This document shows positions 7,324 through 16,472 of a DNA stretch of 64,000 nt, in pieces. How positions within the stretch are numbered: position 1 is the stretch's first letter; the number at the start of each line of letters is the position of its first letter. Where the stretch lies: positions 158,200 through 222,199 of the forward strand of contig DAIDEE010000042.1 of assembly GCA_027308685.1 (NCBI GenBank), given 5' to 3'. Position numbers and translations under genes: made by a program. The notes beneath the pieces were generated by a model. The model saw nothing but the letters and a program-made list of their open reading frames with translations, searched no databases and had not been told where the DNA came from. Source of the stretch: Acidocella sp. (lineage in GTDB: Bacteria; Pseudomonadota; Alphaproteobacteria; Acetobacterales; Acetobacteraceae).

Positions 7324-10233
7324 CTAAGTAGTATTCATATGGCGTAAATTCGGTTGCCACGCGATCAAAATATCGTTGATCCGCTGCACCGGCAGACCCA
7401 ACGGCAGCACCGCACCGCGCATCGTGGCTTTCAGCCGCGCCGCCTGTGCGCCAAGATCAAAGGCAATCGTATAAAGCCCGGCATGCCAGGCTTCGCTGAG
7501 CGCAAAGCACCAGGTTTCCGGCCAAATCGACGGTAGAAAGGCAAGATCTGATTGCAGCGACTGGATCAGGGTCATGGCCTCGCCTTCAGCATAAGCTCCG
7601 GTGACAAAAATCCGCCCGGTCTCCAATAAGGCGTTGTCATCGGCGCTCGCTCCGGCAACCACATACTCAAGCTCCAGCTTCCGCGCCACGGCATCGCGCG
7701 CGCACTCAATCAGCAAATCAAACCCTTTGGCTGGGCCAATGCCACCAATGATTACAATTCGCCGCCGCCCGCGTCCCGGCGGTTTCAAATTCACCCTCGC
7801 CATATCGTTTTCCCACGGCGTCACCGCAGGCCGCACCCCCGGAAAATGCCGGCCAATCCGGTTGGCCGCATCGGCGGAGGGCGCAATAATCCGGCGCGCA
7901 AGCGCGAATTCACGCTGGGAGCGCTCGATCAGCGCCACCGGTCCGAGATCTTCAAACGTCTCATCGCCGAACATTTCTACACAATTCACACAGGCATTCA
8001 CATTCGGCTCACCGCAATACCGCAATGGCGAGCCCTCGGCGGGCCGGTTCATCAGCGTCACCCGCGGGCAGAAGCTGGCATAATCATGCAGCACAATATC
8101 CTGCGGCACACCTAAATCCGCTGCGATCTCCCGGACACCGGGGTGATGCCCTAATCCGTGATGCAGCACCACGAGGCTCACCGCTTCGGCGCGTAACAAG
8201 TCCAACAATGCCTCGCGGGCGGCGGGATATTTGAACCGCAGGTTCGGATAGTCACCGGGCGCACCATCGGTCAGTTCGGCATCCCACGGAAACGGCGTCG
8301 TATTCGGATCATCAGGCGCACCCGGAACCAGTAACAGCGGACGCTTGCCGCTGGCCCGGATATTTTGCATCTCAGAAGCAATGATCCGCGCCACGCCGCC
8401 GCCGTGATTATGCGAGATGAGTAACACAGCCTCGCGCGCGTTACCCCGGTTGCGGATGAAGCGTGCGGCATCCATCCGGTAGCGGGCCGGTGCCAGCGGG
8501 TCGGTCTTGATATGCCGTGCAATCAACGCTTCATACCCAGGGTAAAGCCGGTTCAAGGTCCGCGCATTGCGCGTGTTCAAAGCCCGGCCCGCCGCCTTGA
8601 ATGATACGCTGCCGTGATGTGCCACATAAGCGCCAAGTGCCGCGACATGCCGGTACCCCGCCGCCCGGGCGCGAATACACCAGTCGTTTTCCTCGCCATA
8701 ACCTTGTGCAAACAACGCCACCCGCATGTCACCAATGGTGGCCAGGGCATCATGGCGGATCAACATGCAAAACCCCACGCCGGTGGGAATATCGCAAACC
8801 GCATTGCCGTTGCTCTGCGCCGCATCGCGCTGCAGTGCTGCTGCTTCGTCCCGGCTTGGCATGGTATTCGCGCCGTTGCGCTTTGGGTAATTCAAAATTG
8901 TGGCGTCGTTGGAAAACGGTGTGGCACTGGCAATGTCAGCGGCCTGATAAACGGCCTCCGTCAGGCTCTCAATAGCGCCAGGGGGAATCATCGTATCGCT
9001 GTTCAACAGCAAGACATCGCGGCCGCCCGCCGCCTTGAAACCAGCATTCACGGCAGATGGAAAGCCAAGATTTTTGGTATGGCGGATCAGGTTGATCCCA
9101 CCCTCCTGTGCCAGTTCATCGAGCCACGCTGCCAGCGCTGGCTCGGGTGTCGCATCGTCAACCACAATCACTTCAGCTTCAGCGGGCAGGGCTGCTTGCA
9201 GTGCCGCGAGGCACGCTTTGGTAACAGCAACATCGCGATACACCGGGATCACCACGGCTAGCGATTGGCGCGGCGGCATAGTCTTCATGCCAACGATTGT
9301 GGGGCTTATCTCAATCGGCTTGACCGCTTTGAACAGCGCCGGGTCGAGCGGGCTGCCCATAATGTCGGCACCATCGGGGCCGCTCATCCGCAATGGTGGG
9401 GTCAGCGTCTTTACCTTTGCAGCCGTTACCGCAAAGCTGAAGCGGCGGGCAAATGGCGCGGCTTCATCTGGTGCCATCGCAGCGCCAAAACTGATCGGCA
9501 ATATCGCTCCGGCAGCGTCCTGCAACGTCAGGTCCGGCTTGGTGTTCCCGGCAGCAGGCAAATATGCCCACCCAATCAGGGCGCCATCCACCACCGAGAC
9601 GAGTCCCTCGACCCTTTGAAGGTTACCAAGGTCCAACGGGCTGCCTGCAAGTTCCTTACCCCCCGCCAGGATACTCAAAGTCCCGGTAGGTGGGGCACAA
9701 AATTGTCCGTCACGCGGCTTGAGGCTGATCAACCCACCATCAAGTAAAAATGTCAGCTTCAACCCTGGCATCGCGGAAATTTGCAACATGCCGGACGGCA
9801 GCCATCCGCACCATCCGGGGCCACCGGCGGCGGTGGTGATCAGGCTGGCCACTTCGGCGAATCCAGCATCGTCCGGCACGCAATGGCACTGCAATAATTT
9901 AGCCAGCGCCGCAGCCGCTGATGCGCCATCGCCCAGCAATTGATGCGCCGTCAGCAGGGCTAACTCAATTTGGATGTTTTCATGCAGCGCTGCCAGCCCG
10001 CTCAGTTCAGTCACCGCCAGCCGAAGTTGCGCCGGGGTTTTAAGAGCAATTCGCGCACGCGCCAGGTCCAGTGCGATTCTGGGATCATGGGGTGCCAGCC
10101 TTACAGCCCGCTCCAGCCATAACAAAGCAGTTTGGTAAACACCCTGCCGCACCGCCATCATGCCATTGGCCCAGGCGGTCTTCGGCGAGGCCGCGTCATC
10201 TTCCTGGTATTTCAAGTCCCGGCCCTCCGGCAT
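7324..10233 (-). CDS. Large two-domain glycosyltransferase (TPR-like N-terminus, GT2, GT4)
   Basis: A 969-residue protein. Residues about 15-110 look like a TPR-like helical repeat. A GT2 (GT-A fold) domain follows at about 325-590, with VVIPVYRD, EVIVVDDATPEP and LLLNSDTMIPPGA containing the expected metal- and UDP-binding aspartates. The C-terminal 370 residues form a GT4-like GT-B domain with IIGGIGPAKGFDLL, a VVAG turn, and PETWCFALSEAWHAGL where the family has its conserved glutamate. Two catalytic modules suggest sequential addition of two sugars, or one active and one structural domain. The neighbours (Sel1 protein, type I secretion genes, LPS genes) point to a surface glycan or a glycosylated exported protein. 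Confidence 0.88.
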   Translation of the reverse strand: MPEGRDLKYQEDDAASPKTAWANGMMAVRQGVYQTALLWLERAVRLAPHDPRIALDLARARIALKTPAQLRLAVTELSGLAALHENIQIELALLTAHQLLGDGASAAAALAKLLQCHCVPDDAGFAEVASLITTAAGGPGWCGWLPSGMLQISAMPGLKLTFLLDGGLISLKPRDGQFCAPPTGTLSILAGGKELAGSPLDLGNLQRVEGLVSVVDGALIGWAYLPAAGNTKPDLTLQDAAGAILPISFGAAMAPDEAAPFARRFSFAVTAAKVKTLTPPLRMSGPDGADIMGSPLDPALFKAVKPIEISPTIVGMKTMPPRQSLAVVIPVYRDVAVTKACLAALQAALPAEAEVIVVDDATPEPALAAWLDELAQEGGINLIRHTKNLGFPSAVNAGFKAAGGRDVLLLNSDTMIPPGAIESLTEAVYQAADIASATPFSNDATILNYPKRNGANTMPSRDEAAALQRDAAQSNGNAVCDIPTGVGFCMLIRHDALATIGDMRVALFAQGYGEENDWCIRARAAGYRHVAALGAYVAHHGSVSFKAAGRALNTRNARTLNRLYPGYEALIARHIKTDPLAPARYRMDAARFIRNRGNAREAVLLISHNHGGGVARIIASEMQNIRASGKRPLLLVPGAPDDPNTTPFPWDAELTDGAPGDYPNLRFKYPAAREALLDLLRAEAVSLVVLHHGLGHHPGVREIAADLGVPQDIVLHDYASFCPRVTLMNRPAEGSPLRYCGEPNVNACVNCVEMFGDETFEDLGPVALIERSQREFALARRIIAPSADAANRIGRHFPGVRPAVTPWENDMARVNLKPPGRGRRRIVIIGGIGPAKGFDLLIECARDAVARKLELEYVVAGASADDNALLETGRIFVTGAYAEGEAMTLIQSLQSDLAFLPSIWPETWCFALSEAWHAGLYTIAFDLGAQAARLKATMRGAVLPLGLPVQRINDILIAWQPNLRHMNTT

Positions 10234-10260
10234 AACCCGCCGCGACCAGCCAATATAAAC

Positions 10261-12066
10261 CTAGCCATGATCCGTCTGGCCGGCTTGCGACTCCCCAGCG
10301 ACCGCAAATTCCCCGCTGCCGGCCGAAGCCAGCGCAGCAAGGTCGAGTTGCGCTTCCTCGACCCCGGCAGCCTGTGCTTGCTGCAGCCAGCGTGTGGCTG
10401 CCTCCGGGTTCGCCGGCCCCACAAGACCGCGGCGAAGGTAGCGTCCCAGCATCAGCGCCGCCTGCGGATGACCATGTTCGGCGGCTTGTTGAAACCATTT
10501 GAAAGCTGTGGCGCGGTCCGTTGGGATGTCATGACCACCGCCATGCAGGGCACCAAGCGCAAACATGGCGCCAACATGCCCGTTTGCGGCGGCCCGCTCG
10601 TACAAATCTCTGGCTGCCAGATGGTCGCGTTCACCACCTGCCCCGTTCACATGCAGGTCGGCCAATGCCACCAACGCATCGGTAAAGCCAAACTCTGCTG
10701 CGCGTGCCAGCCAATAACGCGCTGCGGCAGGGTCGGCGGCCATGCCGCGCCCCTCCAGTTTCATCATCCCGAGCCAGTATTGCGCGTTGACAATATGTTC
10801 AGCCGCCCGTTCCAGCCACACCGCCGCCTGCGCCTCGTCTTGCGCAACGCCAACCCCTCTGGCCAGGCAAACCCCGTAATTATACGCACCAATCGGGTCG
10901 CCGGAATCCGCCGCTGCCTTAAACCATTCATGCACAGGCACAGACCTGGTTAATTTATTGTCGGTGGTACCCGTTGCGATCAAGCTAGCCAGATCAGCTT
11001 GCGCGATCGCATCTCCGGCTTCGGCAGCACGCTGAAGCCATTTTGCCGCCTCGTCCGGGTCGCGCGCCGTTCCAGCACCCCTAACATGCAACATGCCCAG
11101 TACACGGGCAGACGTGGTGTGCCCAGCTTCAACGGCCTTACGGTACCACATCGCGGCTTCCGCAAAGTTGGGTGGCAAGCCGCCGCCAACAGCGTACAAA
11201 TCTCCTACCAGCGCTGCAGCCTCGGCGTCGCCAGCCAGACCTGCCTGGCGCAACCAGGTTTCACCCTCCACCTTGTTGGCCTTGACGCCCTGTCCTTGCA
11301 GCAATGCCAGACCGTATTTGGCTTGTGCGTTACGCACGCCCGCTTCGGCGGCAATTTTATAATGACCGGTTGATTTCACCAGATCAGCATGCAGGCCAAT
11401 GGCTTTCTCGAACACCAGCCCCAGATAAAAATGGGCCTTTGGAATACCGGCTTCAGCAGCCTGCTTGATGAAATCCACCGCCGCCACCGTCGCCTCGGCG
11501 GTTTCGGCGCGGCCCAGCAAAATAAGCCCGTAGCCAAGCTGACCCGAAGCCGAATTGCCAGAAGCCGCCTTTTGATACCAGCTTTCCGCTTCATCCAACC
11601 GCCGCAATTCGGCAGGGCCGTTGGTGAGAATAAATCCCAGCAGCGACTGTCCCTCAGCAGACCCGGCCTCGGCCGCCAAGCGCGCCCAATGCTCGGCGGC
11701 GACAAAATCTTGCTCTGGCGTCTCCAGCGTGGCGAACAGTGAAGCTGCCGGGTCATTCAACAATCGGCCCGGTAAACCATACATGTGCAGGCTCGCCAGT
11801 TGGCATTGGCTGGCAACATGCCCCGCCTTTCCAGCGCGGCTGAACCAGCGTGCCGCTTCCAGCACATTGGCCGAAACCCCACTGCCATGCAGGTAACATT
11901 CCCCAACCAAGCTCATGGCGTCGGCCAGGTCGGCCTCCGCCGCCGAAACAAACAAAATAAACGCCCGCTTGAACTCACCCGCCGCATATAATTCGCGGCC
12001 CCGAGTCAGAGCTTTTTTAGGGTTACGTGCGGCCAACCGGTCGCGCAGACCAAGGCTGGCTTTCAT
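10261..12066 (-). CDS. Sel1-repeat (SEL1-like TPR) protein
   Basis: The 601 residues consist almost entirely of about 14 tandem 36-residue Sel1-like repeats, each with the A-x-x-x-L-G-x-x-Y/H-x-x-G-x-G-V-x-x-D/N-x-x-x-A-x-x-W consensus (for example GVSANVLEAARWFSRAGKAG). Sel1 repeats form alpha/alpha solenoids used as protein-interaction scaffolds. No signal peptide is evident, so the protein is probably cytoplasmic. It lies between the HlyD-like adaptor gene and the large glycosyltransferase gene on the same strand with gaps of 27-36 bp, so it is probably co-transcribed and may scaffold the glycosylation or secretion machinery. That role is inference from position only. Confidence 0.9.
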   Translation of the reverse strand: MKASLGLRDRLAARNPKKALTRGRELYAAGEFKRAFILFVSAAEADLADAMSLVGECYLHGSGVSANVLEAARWFSRAGKAGHVASQCQLASLHMYGLPGRLLNDPAASLFATLETPEQDFVAAEHWARLAAEAGSAEGQSLLGFILTNGPAELRRLDEAESWYQKAASGNSASGQLGYGLILLGRAETAEATVAAVDFIKQAAEAGIPKAHFYLGLVFEKAIGLHADLVKSTGHYKIAAEAGVRNAQAKYGLALLQGQGVKANKVEGETWLRQAGLAGDAEAAALVGDLYAVGGGLPPNFAEAAMWYRKAVEAGHTTSARVLGMLHVRGAGTARDPDEAAKWLQRAAEAGDAIAQADLASLIATGTTDNKLTRSVPVHEWFKAAADSGDPIGAYNYGVCLARGVGVAQDEAQAAVWLERAAEHIVNAQYWLGMMKLEGRGMAADPAAARYWLARAAEFGFTDALVALADLHVNGAGGERDHLAARDLYERAAANGHVGAMFALGALHGGGHDIPTDRATAFKWFQQAAEHGHPQAALMLGRYLRRGLVGPANPEAATRWLQQAQAAGVEEAQLDLAALASAGSGEFAVAGESQAGQTDHG

Positions 12067-12102
12067 GCCATCTGGAATAGACGATTGAGGCGGGGGCGGA
12101 CG

Positions 12103-13497
12103 CTATGGTTCATGCAGGCTTTCGTAAGCAACAGGCAGTATCTGCCGGGTAAAGTAGCCAAGTACGGTGCGCGTGCCAACACGAACATCCACTGTGAGCG
12201 GCATACCCGGCACCAGACGGAAGCCGGGCGGCGTGTTATGGAAATTCAGCTCGTCCAGCGAAACCGTCGCACGATAGAATAACGATTGCTGCGCATTCGG
12301 CAGGAGCGGCGTACTCCCAGACTGGTCCATCGGGTTAAAGCTATCCGGACTGACCGTTAAAACCGTGCCCTCGGCCTGACCATATTGCAGATACGGCAAA
12401 GTCGCGAATTTAACGTTCACTTTGTTGCCCGGATGCACATAGCCGGAATCCGCCGCACTGATGTCAGCCTCTACCGAAAACGGTGCATCGATCGGCACCA
12501 GTTGCATGAACAACTCACCCGACTGCATGACCGAACCCACCGATACCTTCGCCACGGAAAGAACGATGGAATCCCGTGGCGCTTTCAATTCAACCAATTG
12601 ATTGTTCAGTTTCGCTTTGGCCAATGCCTGTACGGCTTGCGTGAGGTTATTGATCGCCTCGGCCAGTTGCTGTGATACCGTCGCCTTCGCCTGCTGGTCG
12701 AAGCTGTCGCGCTCGGCCTGCTGTGCCGCCAGTTCACGCTTCGCGGCTGCGGCTGAGGATAATGCGGACGCCAGCCCACTCTGAATATTCACCCGGTCAT
12801 CGGTGGCGGCCAGCGTGTCGAGCTTACTGCCCACCTGCAACTGCTGCAAATCTTTGCGCATACCCTCAACATTTGAAGCAATGCCTAACCGCTGCTGGTA
12901 GTAACGCGCTTGCGACTCATAACCGGCAATCTGCGTCTGCAACTGGCTGATCTTTTGCGCGTAATCTTCCATCGTGAAATTATATTGACCCTGCTGCTGA
13001 TTGTAAGTTTGCAGTTGCAGGGCTGCAGCCGGGTTGGCGGGGTCGGGTTCATACGGCGTGCCGTTTTCCTGCGCCTGCAACCGCGCAACCTGGGCACTGT
13101 AAGCCTGTTGCTGGGCGGTCAGGGCGGTCAGGTCGGCACTGGCGAACGTCGGGTTAAGCGTTGCCAGAATATCGCCTTTATGGACAATCTGGCCCTCCTC
13201 AACATTGATCGTCTGGACGATGGAAGTGGTGAATGGCTGAATCACCATGGTGGGCGCGGATGAAGTGAGTTTGCCGTCAGCGGTTACGATTTTATCGACC
13301 TTGATAAATCCGGCGCCAATTAAAGTGGTCGCCACCATGCTGGTAATGAAAAAATTGGAAAGCCGGGCCATCGCCGGCATCGGCCTCGCCAATACCGCGG
13401 CAGTGGGTGACTGAAATTCCAGCACCGGCGGCGACATCGGCGCGTCGTCAGCGGGCATCGTTTCGGGTTTGGGGCGGCGGAATAATGAGAACATCAT
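12103..13497 (-). CDS. HlyD-family type I secretion periplasmic adaptor
   Basis: The 464-residue protein has one N-terminal transmembrane segment (about residues 48-66), a lipoyl/barrel-sandwich half (VQTINVEEGQIVHKGDILATL), a long coiled-coil hairpin rich in Gln, Ala and Leu (about 125-290), and a C-terminal beta-barrel with the FSVEADISAADSGYVHPGNKV stretch. This is the HlyD/PrtE layout of type I secretion membrane fusion proteins. The gene abuts the ABC transporter gene (1-bp gap), so the two form a pair. No TolC-like outer membrane gene and no RTX-repeat substrate are found nearby. Confidence 0.9.
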   Translation of the reverse strand: MMFSLFRRPKPETMPADDAPMSPPVLEFQSPTAAVLARPMPAMARLSNFFITSMVATTLIGAGFIKVDKIVTADGKLTSSAPTMVIQPFTTSIVQTINVEEGQIVHKGDILATLNPTFASADLTALTAQQQAYSAQVARLQAQENGTPYEPDPANPAAALQLQTYNQQQGQYNFTMEDYAQKISQLQTQIAGYESQARYYQQRLGIASNVEGMRKDLQQLQVGSKLDTLAATDDRVNIQSGLASALSSAAAAKRELAAQQAERDSFDQQAKATVSQQLAEAINNLTQAVQALAKAKLNNQLVELKAPRDSIVLSVAKVSVGSVMQSGELFMQLVPIDAPFSVEADISAADSGYVHPGNKVNVKFATLPYLQYGQAEGTVLTVSPDSFNPMDQSGSTPLLPNAQQSLFYRATVSLDELNFHNTPPGFRLVPGMPLTVDVRVGTRTVLGYFTRQILPVAYESLHEP

Positions 13498-13498
13498 C

Positions 13499-15763
13499 TC
13501 AGTCTCCTTCCGCCGGCGACATGGCTACAGGCGGCTGTTTACGGTTCTGCGGATCGAGATGGCGGTTTTGTTGCAGCCACAAGTGTCGGTAAATCGCGCA
13601 GCGCTCCAGCAATTCCTCATGCGGCCCGATATCAACGGTACGGCCGCGTTCCAGCACCATAATCATGTCGCAGTCGATCAATGACGATAGCCGGTGCGAA
13701 ACGATCACCATGGTGCGTCCTGCCGCAATCCGCAACAAATTCGCATTCACCAAAGCCTCGCTCTCGGGGTCGAGCGCGCTGGTCGCCTCATCAAGGATCA
13801 GCACCCGTGGGTTAGATACAACCGCGCGGGCAATCGCCAGCCGCTGCTTCTGGCCGCCGGAGAGATTAGGTGAGCCTTCCTGAATGAAGGTGTTATAGCC
13901 ATTCGGCAGTCTTTCAATAAACTCCTCAGCCCCGGCAAGCCGTGCCGCCTGCACCGCATCCTCGAATGAAATTCCGGGCCGTCCGGCAATGATATTATCG
14001 CGCACAGAACCACGGAATAAAAAATTATCCTGCAGCACCATGCCAAAATTTTTACGCAAATGCCGCAAATTGATCTCGCGCATATCGGTACCATCGATTT
14101 TTATGGTGCCCGAATAATCGCGGTTGATACCTTGCAACAACCGCGTGACGGTGGATTTACCCGACCCCGAGCGCCCCACCAGCCCGAGCATGGTGCCCGC
14201 GGGAACTTTGAAGGTCATTTTATCCAGCGCCGGGGTCTTGGTTCCCTCATAACGGAAGGTCACATCGTCAAACTCGATCTCACCTTCAAATTTTGGCCGT
14301 AAGCCATGGGTAAGTGCCCATTTTTCGGTCGGACGATTGAGAATACCGCCAACCTGACCAATCGAGGCCTGCGCCCGCTGCACTTCCTGCATGAAACCTG
14401 CAATACTCACCAGCGGTCCCGCAACCCGGCCGCCCAGCATCATAAAGCCGAAAAGACTGGTGATTTCCAATGGGCTATTCGACTTAACCGCCAGGTAAGC
14501 TCCCAGCGCCAATACGCCAAACTGGCAATAACGCTGGAATGGCATCGTCAATGTCGCCGGCCAGTTGGCCAATTCCGCCGCTTCAGTGGCAAGCAATGTC
14601 GTATCAGCCACGCGCCGGTCCCATTCGGCCGCGCGCATCGGTTCCAACGCCAGTGCTTTCACGGTACGAATGCCGTAAATACTCTCGATGATGACCGAGC
14701 TTTTGGCGGATTCAGCCTGGATGACGCGCCCGAGCATCAGCGCCATCGGCCGAATATAAATTCCGATGATTAGAGCGATAAATCCGGCGGCAATCACAAT
14801 CGTCCAGGCGAGCGTAGCATTCAAATAAAACAAAATCGGCAATATCAGCAGCACCATGATAACATCTATAAATGTGTTCATCATGCTGCCGGTTAAAAAC
14901 TGCCGCACCATATAAATTTGCTGGACTTTATAGGCGATATCACCAGCCTGATTTTTTTCAAAAAATTCAATCGGCAGGGCCATTAACCGATCAAAGATCA
15001 ACAGATTCAGTTTGGCATCGAGCCTGGACCCCACCGAGATCTCCATCATCTTGCGGCTCCAGGTCAGGATCATCTCGAAGATCAAGGCGATGATCACCAC
15101 AAATATCACAAGTTCCAGAGTATTGAGGCTGTGATACTGCAAGGCCGCGTTCAGCGACCCCATAATCATCAAAATCGGCACAATGCCCAATATGGTCAGC
15201 GTGACCGACGAGATCGCAATATCGCCGAGGGTCTTTTTTTCAATCCAAACCAGCCGCCCCAGCATCGCCAGATTAAAGGGTTGATCTTCCTCAGCCGCAG
15301 CCCGTGACGCCCGGATCAGTAATACCGCGCCGCTCCACACCTGCTTAAGCCGCAACTCATCAATCGGCATCGGCAGGTCACTCATCTGCCCGCGCGGGTC
15401 GCGCAATAGCACCGTATTGGTTTCGGTATCGCGCCCCACCACCAAGGCGGCGTTGCCATCATTCAACAGCAAAACAATCGGCGCCGGGTCATCGATTTTA
15501 GTCAACTGCCGAAAGTTCATCATGCCCCCCCGCGCCCACAGTCCGGACTCTCGCAGCCATTCGATCAACTCAGGCGGGGTAGGGGGTTGTCCCGCCGCCG
15601 ACAGCTTCAGGCTCTCGGGGTAAATTTCGACCCCATGATACCGGGCCACAAATATCACCGCCGCCACCCGCGAATGCAGCACCGCACCCTCGCCACGCAC
15701 CGTTGCCGGGTTCAGACCTGCAAATTCGTCATTCGGCTCCGGGCTTTGCGGCGTCTCAGTCAT
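13499..15763 (-). CDS. Type I secretion ABC transporter with degenerate C39 peptidase-like domain
   Basis: About 754 residues from the ATG at 15763 (an upstream in-frame ATG at 15838 would add 25 residues of low family likeness). Residues 1-135 resemble the C39 peptidase fold but lack the catalytic cysteine, so this is a C39-like domain as in HlyB, which docks substrate without cutting it. A six-helix transmembrane domain follows, then an ATPase domain with Walker A GRSGSGKST, signature LSGGQKQR, Walker B VLILDEATSALD and the H-loop IVSHRL. It should power export of an unfolded protein with a C-terminal signal. Coupled with the HlyD-like gene downstream. Confidence 0.9.
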   Translation of the reverse strand: MTETPQSPEPNDEFAGLNPATVRGEGAVLHSRVAAVIFVARYHGVEIYPESLKLSAAGQPPTPPELIEWLRESGLWARGGMMNFRQLTKIDDPAPIVLLLNDGNAALVVGRDTETNTVLLRDPRGQMSDLPMPIDELRLKQVWSGAVLLIRASRAAAEEDQPFNLAMLGRLVWIEKKTLGDIAISSVTLTILGIVPILMIMGSLNAALQYHSLNTLELVIFVVIIALIFEMILTWSRKMMEISVGSRLDAKLNLLIFDRLMALPIEFFEKNQAGDIAYKVQQIYMVRQFLTGSMMNTFIDVIMVLLILPILFYLNATLAWTIVIAAGFIALIIGIYIRPMALMLGRVIQAESAKSSVIIESIYGIRTVKALALEPMRAAEWDRRVADTTLLATEAAELANWPATLTMPFQRYCQFGVLALGAYLAVKSNSPLEITSLFGFMMLGGRVAGPLVSIAGFMQEVQRAQASIGQVGGILNRPTEKWALTHGLRPKFEGEIEFDDVTFRYEGTKTPALDKMTFKVPAGTMLGLVGRSGSGKSTVTRLLQGINRDYSGTIKIDGTDMREINLRHLRKNFGMVLQDNFLFRGSVRDNIIAGRPGISFEDAVQAARLAGAEEFIERLPNGYNTFIQEGSPNLSGGQKQRLAIARAVVSNPRVLILDEATSALDPESEALVNANLLRIAAGRTMVIVSHRLSSLIDCDMIMVLERGRTVDIGPHEELLERCAIYRHLWLQQNRHLDPQNRKQPPVAMSPAEGD

Positions 15764-15957
15764 AGCGGTGGTCAAGCCTCTCAAAACATGGCGGTCATTT
15801 AATGATCTCTTATGACCTGAAATCGGCCATCTGCACAACGCACATATCGATTAGCGACAAGGAATTACGTTTAAATTTTGTGATTTTTCAGCGAGATGTG
15901 TAAATTGCAGCACCGGCAGGGACTGGTCAGATCACACGCGGGATGTAAATCTAGGTC

Positions 15958-16452
15958 ATGGAAATTATCTCAGCTACACCCGCCGACCTGGAAGACTGCC
16001 AAGCCATTTATGCGCACCATGTGCTCAACGGCACCGGCACCTTCGAGGAAATCCCCCCCTCGCTCGAGGAACTTAACCGCCGCTATCACACAGTCACAGC
16101 CGTCGGCTGGGGCTGGCTGGTCGCTCGGGATGCCTCCGGTATTCTTGGTTTTGGCTACTATGCTCAGTACCGCAACCGCTCCGCCTACCGCTTCGCCGCC
16201 GAGGATAGCGTCTATATCCGTGAAACCATCCGCGGCCAGGGGGTTGGCAAGGCCATTGTCAGCGCCCTGCTAGATCACGCCAGCGCTGCGGGCTTTACTC
16301 AGATGCTCGCCGTCATCGGCGATTCTGAAAATACCGGCTCCATCGGCCTGCACGCCAGCCTCGGCTTCACCCATGTCGGCACCATGCGCAAGGTTGGCTA
16401 CAAGTTTGACCGCTGGCTCGACGTGGTAACGATGCAGAAATCCCTCAAGTAA
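15958..16452 (+). CDS. GNAT N-acetyltransferase, phosphinothricin acetyltransferase-like
   Basis: A 164-residue single-domain GNAT enzyme. The start of the protein (ATPADLEDCQAIYAHHVL..GTFEE) and the acetyl-CoA-binding loop VYIRETIRGQGVGKAIVSALL are typical of the phosphinothricin/methionine sulfone acetyltransferase group (pat, bar, yncA/mnaT). It ends in the family's FDRWLDVVTMQK. Such enzymes acetylate phosphinothricin or toxic methionine derivatives; the real substrate here is unknown. The gene is transcribed away from the secretion cluster and toward dnaA, with its own short terminator at the stop codon. Confidence 0.88.
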   Translation: MEIISATPADLEDCQAIYAHHVLNGTGTFEEIPPSLEELNRRYHTVTAVGWGWLVARDASGILGFGYYAQYRNRSAYRFAAEDSVYIRETIRGQGVGKAIVSALLDHASAAGFTQMLAVIGDSENTGSIGLHASLGFTHVGTMRKVGYKFDRWLDVVTMQKSLK

Positions 16453-16472
16453 CGCGCCACAACGCGTTTTTA
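16451..16472 (+). terminator. Short intrinsic terminator after the GNAT gene
   Basis: A 6-bp stem AACGCG/CGCGTT with a CCACAA loop, immediately followed by TTTT. It overlaps the GNAT stop codon and reaches the last codon of convergent dnaA. The stem is short, so efficiency is uncertain. Confidence 0.5.

Noticed and set aside
10132..10953. 273-codon plus-strand frame opposite the Sel1 gene
   Set aside because: Antisense of a repetitive Sel1 gene; composition typical of shadow frames.
13499..15763. Bacteriocin-type processing exporter (active C39 peptidase)
   Set aside because: The N-terminal domain lacks the catalytic cysteine and no double-glycine leader peptide gene is seen.
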